Positions 55,873 through 64,000 of a stretch of DNA of 64,000 nucleotides are shown one piece after another. The stretch is from Bryobacteraceae bacterium (GTDB taxonomy: Bacteria > Acidobacteriota > Terriglobia > Bryobacterales > Bryobacteraceae), in contig JAHCHE010000011.1 in assembly GCA_026129905.1 (NCBI GenBank), positions 62,001 through 126,000 of the forward strand, read 5' to 3'. The notes below the pieces were generated by a model, which saw only the letters and a list, made by a program, of their open reading frames with translations, did not search any database and was not told the DNA's origin. Position numbers and translations under genes: made by a program. Position 1 is the first letter of the stretch. Every line of letters starts with the position of its first letter.

Positions 55873-56793
55873 TCACGACGCGATCCGCCGGTTGCTGGAT
55901 GTACCGCTCGCGAATGCCTCCGCCGCCAAGCGGCAGTTCTCCCGGACTTGCTCGCTCCCCTTGGGAAACATGCCGATCACAATGCCGTCCGCCGGCTTGG
56001 CCGAAGCCGCCACCTGCCGCAGCGCCTCAGCCATGTCCGAACTCGATGCGCACCGCCGCCCCGCGCCGTAGACCTTGAAGATCAGGCACTGCTTCGAGGT
56101 CTGGCGGACCCGCCGCAGCATGGCCTCGCGATCCGGCTCCCAGAACAACTCGCCCTCCACGCGCCGGCCCGCCACTTTCGCCGCTTCTTCCGCCGTCCGC
56201 GACAAGTTGTACAGGCAGGTCATGTAGAAATCCACCTCCCACCCCTTGTCCTCGACGTAATCGATCACTTCCGGGATGTGCGTCCCCAGCCCCGCCTGCA
56301 CGCCGGCATCCCGCATCACCTTCAGCATGTCGCGAGCCTGCTCGATCTTCCCGGCGGCCCAGAACTTGTCCGTCTGCGATCCGTGATGGTAGATCCCGAT
56401 CGCTCCGGCGGCGGCCAGCATCCGAATGTTTCGGGGGATGTCGGCCATCTCGGAGGCCGTCTGCGCGATCCAATGCATGCTGCCGCCCTGTAGCCGGTGG
56501 TCGTTCAACAGCCGCAGGATGTGGCTGTCGCCGCGCGATTGCCACGCGTTGATCCCCGCCTCCTCGCAATCGCTCAGAAGTTTCAACACGTTGGCGCCCG
56601 TGAAGTAGTCCCGCATTTCGCGGCTCGCCTCCGGCGAGAGATGGGAGTTGCCGCTTACCGGGTTGCCTCCTACGATAATTCGCGAAACCCGATGCCGCCC
56701 GAACGGAACCGCCCCGATTGGCGGATTAATCGACCCGAATATTCCTTTGATGCCTGCACCCGCTAGCAGCGCCGTCCTCCGGCTGACTTCCAT
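55873..56793 (-). CDS. aldo/keto-reductase-like exported protein
   Basis: A 306-residue protein with an N-terminal signal-like segment (EVSRRTALLAGAGIKGIF) and a TIM-barrel aldo/keto-reductase-like body (VSRIIVGGNPVSGNSH, GINAWQSRGDSH, LAAAGAIGIYHHGSQTDKFW). The catalytic Tyr-Lys-His set of true aldo/keto reductases is not clearly preserved. GGGAGG precedes the ATG at 56793, and an extended -10 element (TGG TATACA) lies upstream at 56845-56853. It diverges from the histidine operon. Confidence 0.75.
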   Translation of the reverse strand: MEVSRRTALLAGAGIKGIFGSINPPIGAVPFGRHRVSRIIVGGNPVSGNSHLSPEASREMRDYFTGANVLKLLSDCEEAGINAWQSRGDSHILRLLNDHRLQGGSMHWIAQTASEMADIPRNIRMLAAAGAIGIYHHGSQTDKFWAAGKIEQARDMLKVMRDAGVQAGLGTHIPEVIDYVEDKGWEVDFYMTCLYNLSRTAEEAAKVAGRRVEGELFWEPDREAMLRRVRQTSKQCLIFKVYGAGRRCASSSDMAEALRQVAASAKPADGIVIGMFPKGSEQVRENCRLAAEAFASGTSSNRRIAS

Positions 56794-56928
56794 GGCGACA
56801 ACCTCCCTGGGGATCTCCCCGTCGCCGGGTTTCCCCGCCGTCATTGTATACCAAATTGTGCGGCCTCCCAGGGAAGACGCGGAAACGCCGGCCCCAACCG
56901 GCCGCTGAAGCGCCGTTGCTCCGGATGC

Positions 56929-56934
56929 TATACT
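56929..56934 (+). promoter_or_regulatory. -10 box of the his operon promoter
   Basis: TATACT lies 8 bases before the leader-peptide ATG. With the usual distance the transcript would begin at about 56941, so the leader would have almost no 5' untranslated region. The -35 match at the 17-base spacing is poor (TGAAGC). Confidence 0.4.
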
Positions 56935-56942
56935 GTCGTTTC

Positions 56943-57014
56943 ATGTTGATTGGCTCTGCGGGTAGCCGCCACCACCATCACCGGCATTGCTTGCCGCGGC
57001 GCGCCGCAGTCTGA
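56943..57014 (+). CDS. hisL: histidine leader peptide
   Basis: A 23-codon frame begins MLIGSAGSRHHHHRHC and contains five histidines in a six-codon run (codons 10-15: His-His-His-His-Arg-His), far above chance in a genome where histidine is rare. No Shine-Dalgarno sequence precedes it, which fits a leaderless transcript start. It ends about 30 bases before an intrinsic terminator that itself lies just ahead of hisI. This is the layout of a ribosome-mediated histidine attenuator: ribosomes stall at the His codons when charged tRNA-His is scarce. Confidence 0.75.
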   Translation: MLIGSAGSRHHHHRHCLPRRAAV

Positions 57015-57042
57015 GCCGTTCTCGAAAGGAATTTCCGACTCG

Positions 57043-57070
57043 GCCCGCCGCACTCGCCGGCGGGCTTTTT
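57043..57070 (+). terminator. attenuator terminator of the his operon
   Basis: A perfect 8-base stem, GCCCGCCG (57043-57050) with CGGCGGGC (57058-57065), closes a 7-base loop and is followed by TTTTT. It sits between the leader peptide and hisI and cannot serve the divergent gene on the left. An upstream segment CGGCGCGC (56997-57004) is complementary to the left arm at 7 of 8 positions and could form the antiterminator. Confidence 0.7.
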
Positions 57071-57084
57071 CATTGGTGCTCACG

Positions 57085-57465
57085 ATGGATCTCGATTTCT
57101 CGAAACTCGACGGCCTCCTCCCGGCGGTCATCCAGGACCAGGCCACCGGGCGCGTCCTGATGGTCGGCTTCATGAACGAGGAAGCCTATCGCCGGACGCT
57201 GGAAACCGGCTTCGCCACCTTCTTCAGCCGGTCCCGCAACAAGCTGTGGACCAAAGGCGACACCTCCGGCCACCGGCTGGTGGTCAAAGAAATCCAGACC
57301 GATTGCGATCGCGACACCGTCCTCATCCTCGTCGAAGCGCTTGGCCCCGGCGTCTGCCACGACGGCTACCAGAGCTGCTTTTATCGCACCCTGCGCGGCG
57401 GCGAGTGGGTCGCGAATGCCGAAACCGCCTACGACCCCGGTGCCGTCTACGGAGGCAAGCCTTGA
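57085..57465 (+). CDS. hisI: phosphoribosyl-AMP cyclohydrolase
   Basis: A 126-residue enzyme opening the adenine ring of phosphoribosyl-AMP in histidine synthesis. Metal ligands lie in TDCDRD and [11 protein letters not shown] (residues about 74-104), as in all HisI proteins. The phosphoribosyl-ATP pyrophosphatase domain (HisE) is not fused to it and is not found in the window. The ATG at 57085 is the first sensible start and lies 14 bases after the terminator's U-tract. It heads the his operon. Confidence 0.95.
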   Translation: MDLDFSKLDGLLPAVIQDQATGRVLMVGFMNEEAYRRTLETGFATFFSRSRNKLWTKGDTSGHRLVVKEIQTDCDRDTVLILVEALGPGVCHDGYQSCFYRTLRGGEWVANAETAYDPGAVYGGKP

Positions 57466-58331
57466 AGCTCAAGCTGGGCATCCCCAAGGGCAGCCTTCAG
57501 GACGCCACCGTCGACCTGTTCCGGCGCGCCGGCTTCACCATCACGGTCAGCACGCGCTCCTACTTTCCCGGTATCGACGACCCGGAGATCGAATGCATGC
57601 TGATTCGCGCGCAGGAAATGGCTCGCTACGTCGAGGATGGCGCGCTCGACGCCGGCCTCACCGGCTTCGACTGGGTGATGGAGAACGAAGCGGACATCGT
57701 CACCGTCGCCGACCTGATCTACGCCAAGCAGAGCTTCGGCAAGGTCCGCTGGGTGCTGGCCGTGCCCGAGTCCTCACCCGTCAAAACCGTTGAGGATCTG
57801 GAAGGCAAGATCATCGCCACGGAACTGGTCGGCGCAACCCGCCGCTACCTCGCCTCGCACGGGGTCACCGCCAAGGTCGAGTTCAGTTGGGGCGCCACGG
57901 AAGTGAAGCCGCCGGACCTGGCCGACGCCATCGTCGAGGTCACCGAAACGGGTTCGTCCCTGCGCGCCAACAAGCTCCGCATCATTGAAACCGTCCTCGA
58001 ATCCAACACCCAGCTCATCGCCAATGTCGCTTCCTGGAACGATCCCTGGAAGCGCGGCAAGCTCGAAGACATCAAGATGCTGCTCGAAGGCGCGATCAAT
58101 GCGCTCGGCAAGGTCGGGCTCATGCTGAACGTGCGCCGCCGGGACCTCGACCGCATCCTCGAGACCTTGCCGGCGCTGAAGAAGCCCACCATCTCGCCGC
58201 TCAGCGACGAGGACTGGCTGGCGGTCAACACTATCCTGGACGAATCCACCGTCCGCCTGATCATCCCCCGGCTGAAACAGGCGGGCGCGCAGGGCATCGT
58301 CGAATACCCGCTGAACAAGATCGTGATGTAG
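57462..58331 (+). CDS. hisG: ATP phosphoribosyltransferase, long form
   Basis: A 289-residue enzyme for the committed step of histidine synthesis. The length and C-terminal domain (residues 210-289, [22 protein letters not shown] and [13 protein letters not shown]) identify the long HisG with its own histidine-feedback domain, so no HisZ is needed. Phosphate and PRPP contacts lie in [13 protein letters not shown] and [10 protein letters not shown]. The start is a TTG overlapping the hisI stop (TTGA) with GGAGG 6 bases before. Confidence 0.96.
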   Translation: MKLKLGIPKGSLQDATVDLFRRAGFTITVSTRSYFPGIDDPEIECMLIRAQEMARYVEDGALDAGLTGFDWVMENEADIVTVADLIYAKQSFGKVRWVLAVPESSPVKTVEDLEGKIIATELVGATRRYLASHGVTAKVEFSWGATEVKPPDLADAIVEVTETGSSLRANKLRIIETVLESNTQLIANVASWNDPWKRGKLEDIKMLLEGAINALGKVGLMLNVRRRDLDRILETLPALKKPTISPLSDEDWLAVNTILDESTVRLIIPRLKQAGAQGIVEYPLNKIVM

Positions 58332-58335
58332 CGCC

Positions 58336-59580
58336 ATGATCCGGATTGTCCCCTCCACCCAAGCCCCGCGGATCCTCAAAAGGCGCGCCGCCCGCCTCCA
58401 GGAGGCGGAGGAAACCGTGCGCCCCATCCTCGAAGACGTCCGCAAGCGCGGCGACAAGGCCCTGGTCGAGTACGCCCGCCGGTTCGACGGACTTTCCGGG
58501 TCAACGGTCTCCGTGCCGGCCGATGAACTGCGGGACGCCCACAAACGGCTCTCCCGCGAATTCCGCGACGCCGTTCGCACGGCCTCGGAGAACATTCGCG
58601 CCTACGCCCGCATGCAGGTTCCCGAGGAGCGCGCCGCTTCGCCCGCGCCGGGACTCAAGCTCGGCCAGATCGTGCGGCCGCTCGACGCGGTGGCTGCCTA
58701 CGTGCCCGCTGGCCGTTACCCGCTGCCCTCGACGCTGATGATGACGGTGATTCCGGCCCAGGTAGCCGGCGTTCCTCACATCGCCGTCGCGTCTCCCCGT
58801 CCGGTCGATGCGATCCTCGGCGCCGCCTGGATGCTCAAGGTCCACTCGGTCTTCCGAATGGGCGGAGCGCACGCCATCGCCGCCTTCGCCTTCGGCACGC
58901 GCACCGTGCCCAGGGCCGATCGCATCGTCGGTCCCGGCAACATCTACGTCGCGGCGGCCAAGAAACTGCTCGCCGGCGAGGTCGGCATCGACTTTGTCGC
59001 CGGACCCACGGAGATACTGATCGTCGCTCCCGAGGGCGAGCCCAGGTGGCTGGCGGCGGACATGCTGGCCCAGGCCGAGCACGACGTCGACGCCTCGGCC
59101 ATCCTGCTCACCACCTCGGCGTCGCTCGCCAGGGCGGTCGCGGCGGAAATCGGCCGCCAACTCGAGACGCTCCCTACCGCCGGCGTCGCGCGCAAATCCA
59201 TCCGGAGTAACAGCGCGATTCTGCTGGTGGACACACTCGATCAGGCCGTGGAACTCGCCAATCGTTTCGCTCCCGAGCACCTCTCCATCCCCGATCGCAG
59301 CCTGCTCAAGAAGGTGCGTCACGCCGGCAGCGTTTTCGTCGGTCCCACCAGCCCCGAAGCCGCGGGCGACTACGCCTCCGGGCCGAACCACGTCCTTCCC
59401 ACTTCCGGCGCCGCCCGCCAGCGCGGCGGTCTATCGGCGGCCGACTTCCTGAAGGTGATCTCCGTCCAGGAGTTGAGCCCGGCGGCGCTCAACCGCCTCG
59501 CTCCCGCCATCACCACCCTGGCGCGGGCCGAAGGTTTGGAAGCCCACGCGCGCAGCGTCGAGGTGCGCTGCCGTGGCTGA
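58336..59580 (+). CDS. hisD: histidinol dehydrogenase
   Basis: A 414-residue zinc enzyme that oxidises histidinol to histidine in two steps. Conserved blocks are RPLDAVAAYVPAGRYPLPST, FGTRTVPRADRIVGPGN, the zinc-ligand stretch LAQAEHDVDA, FAPEHLSI and GLEAHARSVEVR containing the last ligand His. It starts 4 bases after hisG and its stop lies inside the start of hisC. Confidence 0.97.
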   Translation: MIRIVPSTQAPRILKRRAARLQEAEETVRPILEDVRKRGDKALVEYARRFDGLSGSTVSVPADELRDAHKRLSREFRDAVRTASENIRAYARMQVPEERAASPAPGLKLGQIVRPLDAVAAYVPAGRYPLPSTLMMTVIPAQVAGVPHIAVASPRPVDAILGAAWMLKVHSVFRMGGAHAIAAFAFGTRTVPRADRIVGPGNIYVAAAKKLLAGEVGIDFVAGPTEILIVAPEGEPRWLAADMLAQAEHDVDASAILLTTSASLARAVAAEIGRQLETLPTAGVARKSIRSNSAILLVDTLDQAVELANRFAPEHLSIPDRSLLKKVRHAGSVFVGPTSPEAAGDYASGPNHVLPTSGAARQRGGLSAADFLKVISVQELSPAALNRLAPAITTLARAEGLEAHARSVEVRCRG

Positions 59581-60628
59581 GGCGCTGCAACCCCGGCGGG
59601 CCGTGCTCGACATGGCGCCCTATTCGCCGCCGACCTCCGGCCGCGCCGGCAAGCTCCGCCTCGACTTCAACGAGAACACCGTCGGCGCCTCGCCCCGCGT
59701 GGTCGAATTCCTGCTACAGCGGCTCAGCGAGGAGGGGCTCGCCGTCTACCCCGAGTACGACGAAGTCCGTCCGAAGCTCGCTGCGTTCTTCGGCCTGGCG
59801 CCGAATCAGGTCCTGCTCACCAACGGCACCGACGAAGCGATTCAGGTGCTGGTGAACACGTATGTCGACGATCGCGACGACGTCGTGCTGCTGCGCCCGT
59901 CATACGCGATGTACCGCTTCTATAACGAAGTCGCCGGGGCCTGCATCAGGGAGATCGATTACCGCCCGCGCGACCTGGCGTTCCCGCTCGACGAGTTGCT
60001 GGACGCCATCCGCCCCGAGACGCGCGCCGTCCTGATCGCGAATCCCAACAATCCTACCGGCACGGGAACCGATCAGGCGGGCATCCGCCGCATTCTCGAG
60101 GCGGCGCCCCACGCGGCGGTGCTCATCGACGAGGCCTATTTCGAGTTCTCCGGCGTCACCGCCCTGCCGCTGCTCGACTCGTTCCCGAATCTCTTCGTCA
60201 GCCGCACTTTCTCGAAAGTCTACGGCATGGCCGCCATGCGCATGGGCTGCCTCTTCTCGCGAGCCGAAAACGTCGCCTACATGCGCAAGGCGCAATCGCC
60301 CTACAGCGTGAACATGCTGGCCGCGCTCGCCGCCGAAGCCGCCATCGCCGACCCCGATTACGTCAAGCATTATGTCGCCGAAGCGCTCGCCGCGCGCGAG
60401 ATGATCTACGAAGGCTTCGAGCAGCGCCGCATCCCCTACTACCGCAGCGAAGCGAACTTCGTGCTCTTCCGCGCCGGCGACCGCGCCATCGTGATCCGCG
60501 ATTATCTGCGCTCGAAAGGCGTGCTGGTGCGCGACCGCAGCTACGAGTTGCCCGGCTGCGTTCGCGTGACCGTCGGCGCCAGAGAGCAGGTCAAGCGCTT
60601 CTTTGAAGTCCTCGATGAGGTCTGGTAA
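59573..60628 (+). CDS. hisC: histidinol-phosphate aminotransferase
   Basis: A 351-residue PLP enzyme. Blocks include LDFNENTVGASP, TNGTDEAI, NPNNPTGTG, IDEAYFEF, and SRTFSKVYGMA with the PLP-binding Lys215. The start is a GTG overlapping hisD by 8 bases. The stop shares its last base with the start of the HAD gene (TAATG). Confidence 0.96.
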   Translation: MAEALQPRRAVLDMAPYSPPTSGRAGKLRLDFNENTVGASPRVVEFLLQRLSEEGLAVYPEYDEVRPKLAAFFGLAPNQVLLTNGTDEAIQVLVNTYVDDRDDVVLLRPSYAMYRFYNEVAGACIREIDYRPRDLAFPLDELLDAIRPETRAVLIANPNNPTGTGTDQAGIRRILEAAPHAAVLIDEAYFEFSGVTALPLLDSFPNLFVSRTFSKVYGMAAMRMGCLFSRAENVAYMRKAQSPYSVNMLAALAAEAAIADPDYVKHYVAEALAAREMIYEGFEQRRIPYYRSEANFVLFRAGDRAIVIRDYLRSKGVLVRDRSYELPGCVRVTVGAREQVKRFFEVLDEVW

Positions 60629-61317
60629 TGCCTGAACGAATCCTCGTTTTCGACATGGACGGCGTGCTGGTGGACGTCGGCGAATCCTACCGCGAGACCA
60701 TCCGCTCCACCGTCGAGCATTTCACCGGCAAGCGGATCGCGTGCGAAACCATCCAGGAGTACAAGAACAAGGGCGGCTGGAACAACGACTGGGCTCTTTC
60801 CCAACGCATTGCCGCGGACCTCGGCGTCAACGTTCCCTACGAGACCGTCGTCAAACAGTTCCAGAAGCTCTTTCTCGGCTCAAACGGCGACGGGAGCGGC
60901 GGTCTCATCATGCGCGAGCGCTGGATCCCCGAGCCGGGCCTGCTCGAGCGCCTCGCCGAGCGCTACAGGTTCGCCATCTTCACCGGCCGCATCCGGATCG
61001 AGCTTGGCATCACGTTGTCCCGTTGGGCGCCGCGCATCTGCTTTGAGCCGTCCGTCTGCACCGAAGACGTCATCGAGGGCAAGCCCTCGCCGGAAGGGCT
61101 GCTCAAGATCGTGGAGCATCATCCCGGCGCGGAACTCGTCTTCATCGGCGACACCGTGGACGACGCCCGCAGCGCCCGGGCCGCCGGCGTTCCCTTCATC
61201 GGCATCGCTTCCGCGGAAAATCCCCGGCGAGCCGAGACCGTCGCCCTGTTCGAGACCGAACAGGCGATCGCCGTTCTCGAAAGCGTCAACCAGTTGGAGG
61301 CCGCGCTCGCCCGATGA
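60628..61317 (+). CDS. HAD-superfamily phosphatase, probable histidinol-phosphatase
   Basis: A 229-residue HAD subfamily IA hydrolase. Motif I is FDMDGV with Asp9 and Asp11, motif II lies in IFTGR, and motifs III and IV in EGKPSPEGL and [11 protein letters not shown]. This is the type often annotated as a HAD protein next to hisB. HisB here lacks the phosphatase domain of enteric bacteria, and no PHP-type HisK or HisN is seen, so this gene is the best candidate for the missing histidinol-phosphatase. Its stop overlaps the hisB start (ATGA). Confidence 0.85.
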   Translation: MPERILVFDMDGVLVDVGESYRETIRSTVEHFTGKRIACETIQEYKNKGGWNNDWALSQRIAADLGVNVPYETVVKQFQKLFLGSNGDGSGGLIMRERWIPEPGLLERLAERYRFAIFTGRIRIELGITLSRWAPRICFEPSVCTEDVIEGKPSPEGLLKIVEHHPGAELVFIGDTVDDARSARAAGVPFIGIASAENPRRAETVALFETEQAIAVLESVNQLEAALAR

Positions 61318-61901
61318 GAACCGCGTCCATCGAACGCATCACGAAAGAGACGCAGATCCGCGGCGCGCTCCGCATCGAAGGCAAAGGCCAGTACAGAATC
61401 TCGACGGGCGTGCGATTCCTCGACCACATGCTCGAGCTGTTCACGCGCCACGGCGGGTTCAATCTGACCATCGACGCGACGGGCGACCTCGACGTCGATC
61501 AGCACCACACCGTCGAGGACGTCGGCATCGCGCTTGGACAGCTATTCACCGGCGCGCTCGGCGACCGCAAGGGCATCAACCGCGCGGGCTATTTCGTCCT
61601 GCCCATGGACGAAACGCTGGCCGTCGTCGCGGTGGATCTCGGCGGCCGGCCGGCGCTGGTCTATAAGGACCTGGTGCGCGTACGCCTTGTCGGCGACCTT
61701 CAGGCCGAGCTTCTGGAGGACTTCTTCGGCGGCTTCGTCACGCACGCCGGCGCGAATCTCCACGCCAAGGTCCTCTACGGCCGCTCGAATCATCACAAGG
61801 TCGAGGCGATCTTCAAGTGCTTCGCGCGGGCGATGAAATACGCCTGCTCGCGCGATAAGAGCCTGCGCGGCCAACTGCCCTCGACCAAGGGGCTGTTATG
61901 A
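61314..61901 (+). CDS. hisB: imidazoleglycerol-phosphate dehydratase
   Basis: A 195-residue monofunctional dehydratase. The duplicated metal-binding fold is marked by [42 protein letters not shown] and [15 protein letters not shown], each carrying the expected His/Glu ligands. It makes imidazole acetol phosphate, the HisC substrate. It overlaps hisH by four bases (ATGA). Confidence 0.97.
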   Translation: MRTASIERITKETQIRGALRIEGKGQYRISTGVRFLDHMLELFTRHGGFNLTIDATGDLDVDQHHTVEDVGIALGQLFTGALGDRKGINRAGYFVLPMDETLAVVAVDLGGRPALVYKDLVRVRLVGDLQAELLEDFFGGFVTHAGANLHAKVLYGRSNHHKVEAIFKCFARAMKYACSRDKSLRGQLPSTKGLL

Positions 61902-62491
61902 TCGCCATCTTCGACTACGGCGCGGGCAACCTGCGCTCCGTGCAGAACACGCTCGAGGAGATCGGCGCCTCCTACACGCTGGTCGACGACGCCGAGGGTC
62001 TCCGAAAAGCCGACAAGATCATCCTGCCGGGCGTCGGCCATTTCGGGCAGATCATGCGATCGCTCGACGCCATGGGCGTGCGACAGACCTTTATCGACCG
62101 CATCCGCGCGGGCGTCCCGTTTCTCGGGATCTGCCTCGGCCTCCACGCGCTGTTCCGCGGCAGCGAGGAAGCCCCGGACCTCGCCGGATTCGGCCTGTTC
62201 GACGAGACGGTGGTGCGCTTCAGTCCCGAGGCGCGCGTCCCCCACATGGGCTGGAACGTCCTCGAGCCGCGGCGCGAGTGCCGGCTGCTGAAAGACCTCC
62301 CCCCCAAGGTCTACGTCTATTTCGCCCACAGCTACTACGTCCCGGTGATGGATGCCACTGCCGCCAGCACCACCTACGCCGCGCCGTACACGTCGCTGCT
62401 CGAGCGCGGCAATGTCTTCGGCGTGCAATTCCACCCCGAAAAATCGGGCCCGCTCGGACTCAAAATCGTCCGCAATTTCGTGGAGCTCTGA
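61898..62491 (+). CDS. hisH: imidazole glycerol phosphate synthase, glutaminase subunit
   Basis: A 197-residue class I glutaminase. The nucleophile Cys79 is in [12 protein letters not shown], with the His and Glu of the triad in VQFHPEKSG. It delivers ammonia to HisF through the interface. It ends 2 bases before the hisF start. Confidence 0.97.
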   Translation: MIAIFDYGAGNLRSVQNTLEEIGASYTLVDDAEGLRKADKIILPGVGHFGQIMRSLDAMGVRQTFIDRIRAGVPFLGICLGLHALFRGSEEAPDLAGFGLFDETVVRFSPEARVPHMGWNVLEPRRECRLLKDLPPKVYVYFAHSYYVPVMDATAASTTYAAPYTSLLERGNVFGVQFHPEKSGPLGLKIVRNFVEL

Positions 62492-62493
62492 GC

Positions 62494-63258
62494 ATGCTGG
62501 CCAAGCGCATCATTCCCTGCCTCGACGTCACGGCCGGCCGCGTTGTCAAAGGCGTCAACTTCCTGAACCTGCGCGACGCCGGCGACCCGGTGGAACTCGC
62601 CGACCGCTACAACAAGCAGGGCGCCGACGAGCTGGTCTTCCTCGATATCACCGCCTCCAGCGACGCCCGCGACATCATGGCCGACGTCGTCTTCCGCACC
62701 GCCCGGCGGGTCTTCATCCCGCTCACCGTCGGCGGCGGAATTCGCTCCGTCCGCGACGCGCGTAAGATCCTCATGTCGGGCGCCGACAAGATCAGCGTCA
62801 ACACCGCGGCCATCCGGCGCCCCGAGTTACTCATCGAGCTGAGCGAGGAGTTCGGCTCGCAGGCGACGGTGCTGGCCATCGACGCGAAACGCCGCGCGCC
62901 CGGCCAGTGGACCGTCTACACGCGGGGCGGCCGCGACGACGAAGGCATCGACGCCATCGAATGGGCGCAGCGGGCCGAGTCGCTCGGCGCCGGCGAGATC
63001 CTCCTCACTTCGATGGACACCGACGGCGTGCAGACCGGCTTCGATTGCGAGCTGACGCGGGCGGTCTCGCGCGCCACCCGGATTCCCGTCATCGCTTCCG
63101 GCGGGGCGGGCAAGCCCGAGGATTTCACCGAGGTGCTCACCGCGGGCGAAGCCGACGCCGCGCTGGCGGCCTCCATCTTCCACTACGGCACGTACACGGT
63201 CGCTGAGCTCAAAGAATTCCTCGGCCGGCGCAACGTCCCTGTCCGCCCGGCTCTATGA
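62494..63258 (+). CDS. hisF: imidazole glycerol phosphate synthase, cyclase subunit
   Basis: A 254-residue TIM barrel. Catalytic Asp11 is in [15 protein letters not shown] and the second Asp in [10 protein letters not shown] near residue 130. Phosphate loops are VGGGIRS and SGGAGKPE. The ATG at 62494 matches the family start; a longer frame upstream is antisense-like. It overlaps hisA by four bases. Confidence 0.97.
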   Translation: MLAKRIIPCLDVTAGRVVKGVNFLNLRDAGDPVELADRYNKQGADELVFLDITASSDARDIMADVVFRTARRVFIPLTVGGGIRSVRDARKILMSGADKISVNTAAIRRPELLIELSEEFGSQATVLAIDAKRRAPGQWTVYTRGGRDDEGIDAIEWAQRAESLGAGEILLTSMDTDGVQTGFDCELTRAVSRATRIPVIASGGAGKPEDFTEVLTAGEADAALAASIFHYGTYTVAELKEFLGRRNVPVRPAL

Positions 63259-63965
63259 TCGTCCCGTGCATCGACCTCATGGACGGCAAGGTCGTCCAGC
63301 TCGTCCAGGGCAAGGAAAAAGCGCTGGAGGGCGATTCTCCCGAAGCGATGCTGCGCCGGTTCGCGGCTTTCCCCGAGATTCAGGTCATCGACCTCGACGC
63401 GGCAATGGGCAAAGGCTCGAATGACGGGCTGGTCGAGTTCCTCGCCGCGCGCGCCAAATGCCGCATCGGCGGCGGCGTTCGGACGGCGGCCCGAGCCCAA
63501 GCGCTGGTCGAGCAAGGCGCCTTCAAAGTGATCGTCGGCACGGCCGCCTTCACCGCAACCGGCATCAACGGCGCGTTGCTGGACGAAATGGCCGCGGCTG
63601 CCGGGCGCGAGCGCCTCGTCGTCGCGCTCGACTCCCGGGACGGCAGGATTGTCGTGAAAGGCTGGCGTGAGTCCACCGCGCTCACCGCCGAGGACACGCT
63701 GGCGCAACTGGAACCCTACTGCTCAGGCTTCCTGTGCACCTACGTCGACAAGGAAGGCATGATGCAGGGCACGGACCTCGATTGGTTCCGCCGCCTTCGC
63801 CGCGCCACCGAACTCGAGATCACCGCCGCCGGCGGCATCACCACCGTTGACGAGATCCGCGAACTCGCCCGCCTCGGCATCCACGCCGCCCTCGGCATGG
63901 CCATTTACACCGGCAGGCTCGACCTGGCGGAACTCACGGCGCTGAACGCTTCCCTGGCCGGCTGA
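63255..63965 (+). CDS. hisA: phosphoribosylformimino-AICAR ribotide isomerase
   Basis: A 236-residue TIM barrel related to HisF. Catalytic aspartates lie in [15 protein letters not shown] (Asp7) and [13 protein letters not shown], with the phosphate loops RIGGGVRT and AAGGITT. It is slightly divergent in places ([15 protein letters not shown]) but complete. It is the last gene in the window; only 35 bases follow, so a hisE gene could lie just beyond. Confidence 0.95.
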   Translation: MIVPCIDLMDGKVVQLVQGKEKALEGDSPEAMLRRFAAFPEIQVIDLDAAMGKGSNDGLVEFLAARAKCRIGGGVRTAARAQALVEQGAFKVIVGTAAFTATGINGALLDEMAAAAGRERLVVALDSRDGRIVVKGWRESTALTAEDTLAQLEPYCSGFLCTYVDKEGMMQGTDLDWFRRLRRATELEITAAGGITTVDEIRELARLGIHAALGMAIYTGRLDLAELTALNASLAG

Positions 63966-64000
63966 AGGCGAAAACGGCCCGACGCCGCCGGCTTCACATC

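Overview
The window is GC-rich, gene-dense bacterial chromosome. Its gene content points to the Acidobacteriota, most likely a Bryobacterales/Solibacter-type soil heterotroph. Markers are an Oar-like TonB-dependent receptor with a carboxypeptidase-regulatory N-terminus, an SBBP-repeat propeller protein, a DUF1080 + cytochrome c + PQQ-dehydrogenase cluster, a DUF5107/TPR protein and many Tat- or Sec-exported enzymes. This assignment is inferred from gene families; no rRNA or tRNA gene was recognised.

Layout. 1-1450 is a decayed stretch: the C-terminal end of a gamma-glutamyltranspeptidase abuts a deleted antitoxin/PIN-toxin pair. 1450-6550 holds housekeeping genes: an RRM protein, a PIN-TRAM membrane protein, then acpP-fabF-etfB-etfA. 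6640-11400 holds a convergent terminator, the TonB receptor with a strong promoter overlapped by a cre-like operator, and a ROK regulator. 11400-21700 holds an SDR fragment, a Gfo/Idh/MocA enzyme, a possible RelE-like remnant, a di-haem oxidoreductase, VOC, NHL, DUF5107/TPR and YHS proteins. 22000-30200 holds amt, an ABC ATPase with its membrane-fusion partner but no permease, accA and dnaE. 30300-36200 holds a serine hydrolase, a three-gene sugar-acid-like operon (tartrate-dehydrogenase-like, enolase-superfamily dehydratase, PTE-like hydrolase), rsfS and an M15-like secreted protein. 36250-43000 holds the PQQ dehydrogenase operon, VanZ and a 1000-residue exported putative glycoside hydrolase. 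43200-49900 holds small membrane proteins, an NhaR-like regulator, a LOV-SpoIIE blue-light phosphatase, an ArsR/SRPBCC pair and GatZ. 49900-56800 holds exported proteins (degenerate amidohydrolase, SBBP, DUF362, an AT-richer unknown, an aldo/keto-reductase-like protein).

56900-63965 is a compact histidine operon, hisI-hisG-hisD-hisC-HAD phosphatase-hisB-hisH-hisF-hisA, with overlapping or nearly touching genes. In front of hisI lie a 23-codon reading frame with His-His-His-His-Arg-His and an intrinsic terminator ending 14 bases before the hisI start. I read this as a ribosome-mediated histidine attenuator whose leader peptide may be translated from a leaderless transcript. It is the most interesting regulatory system in the window.
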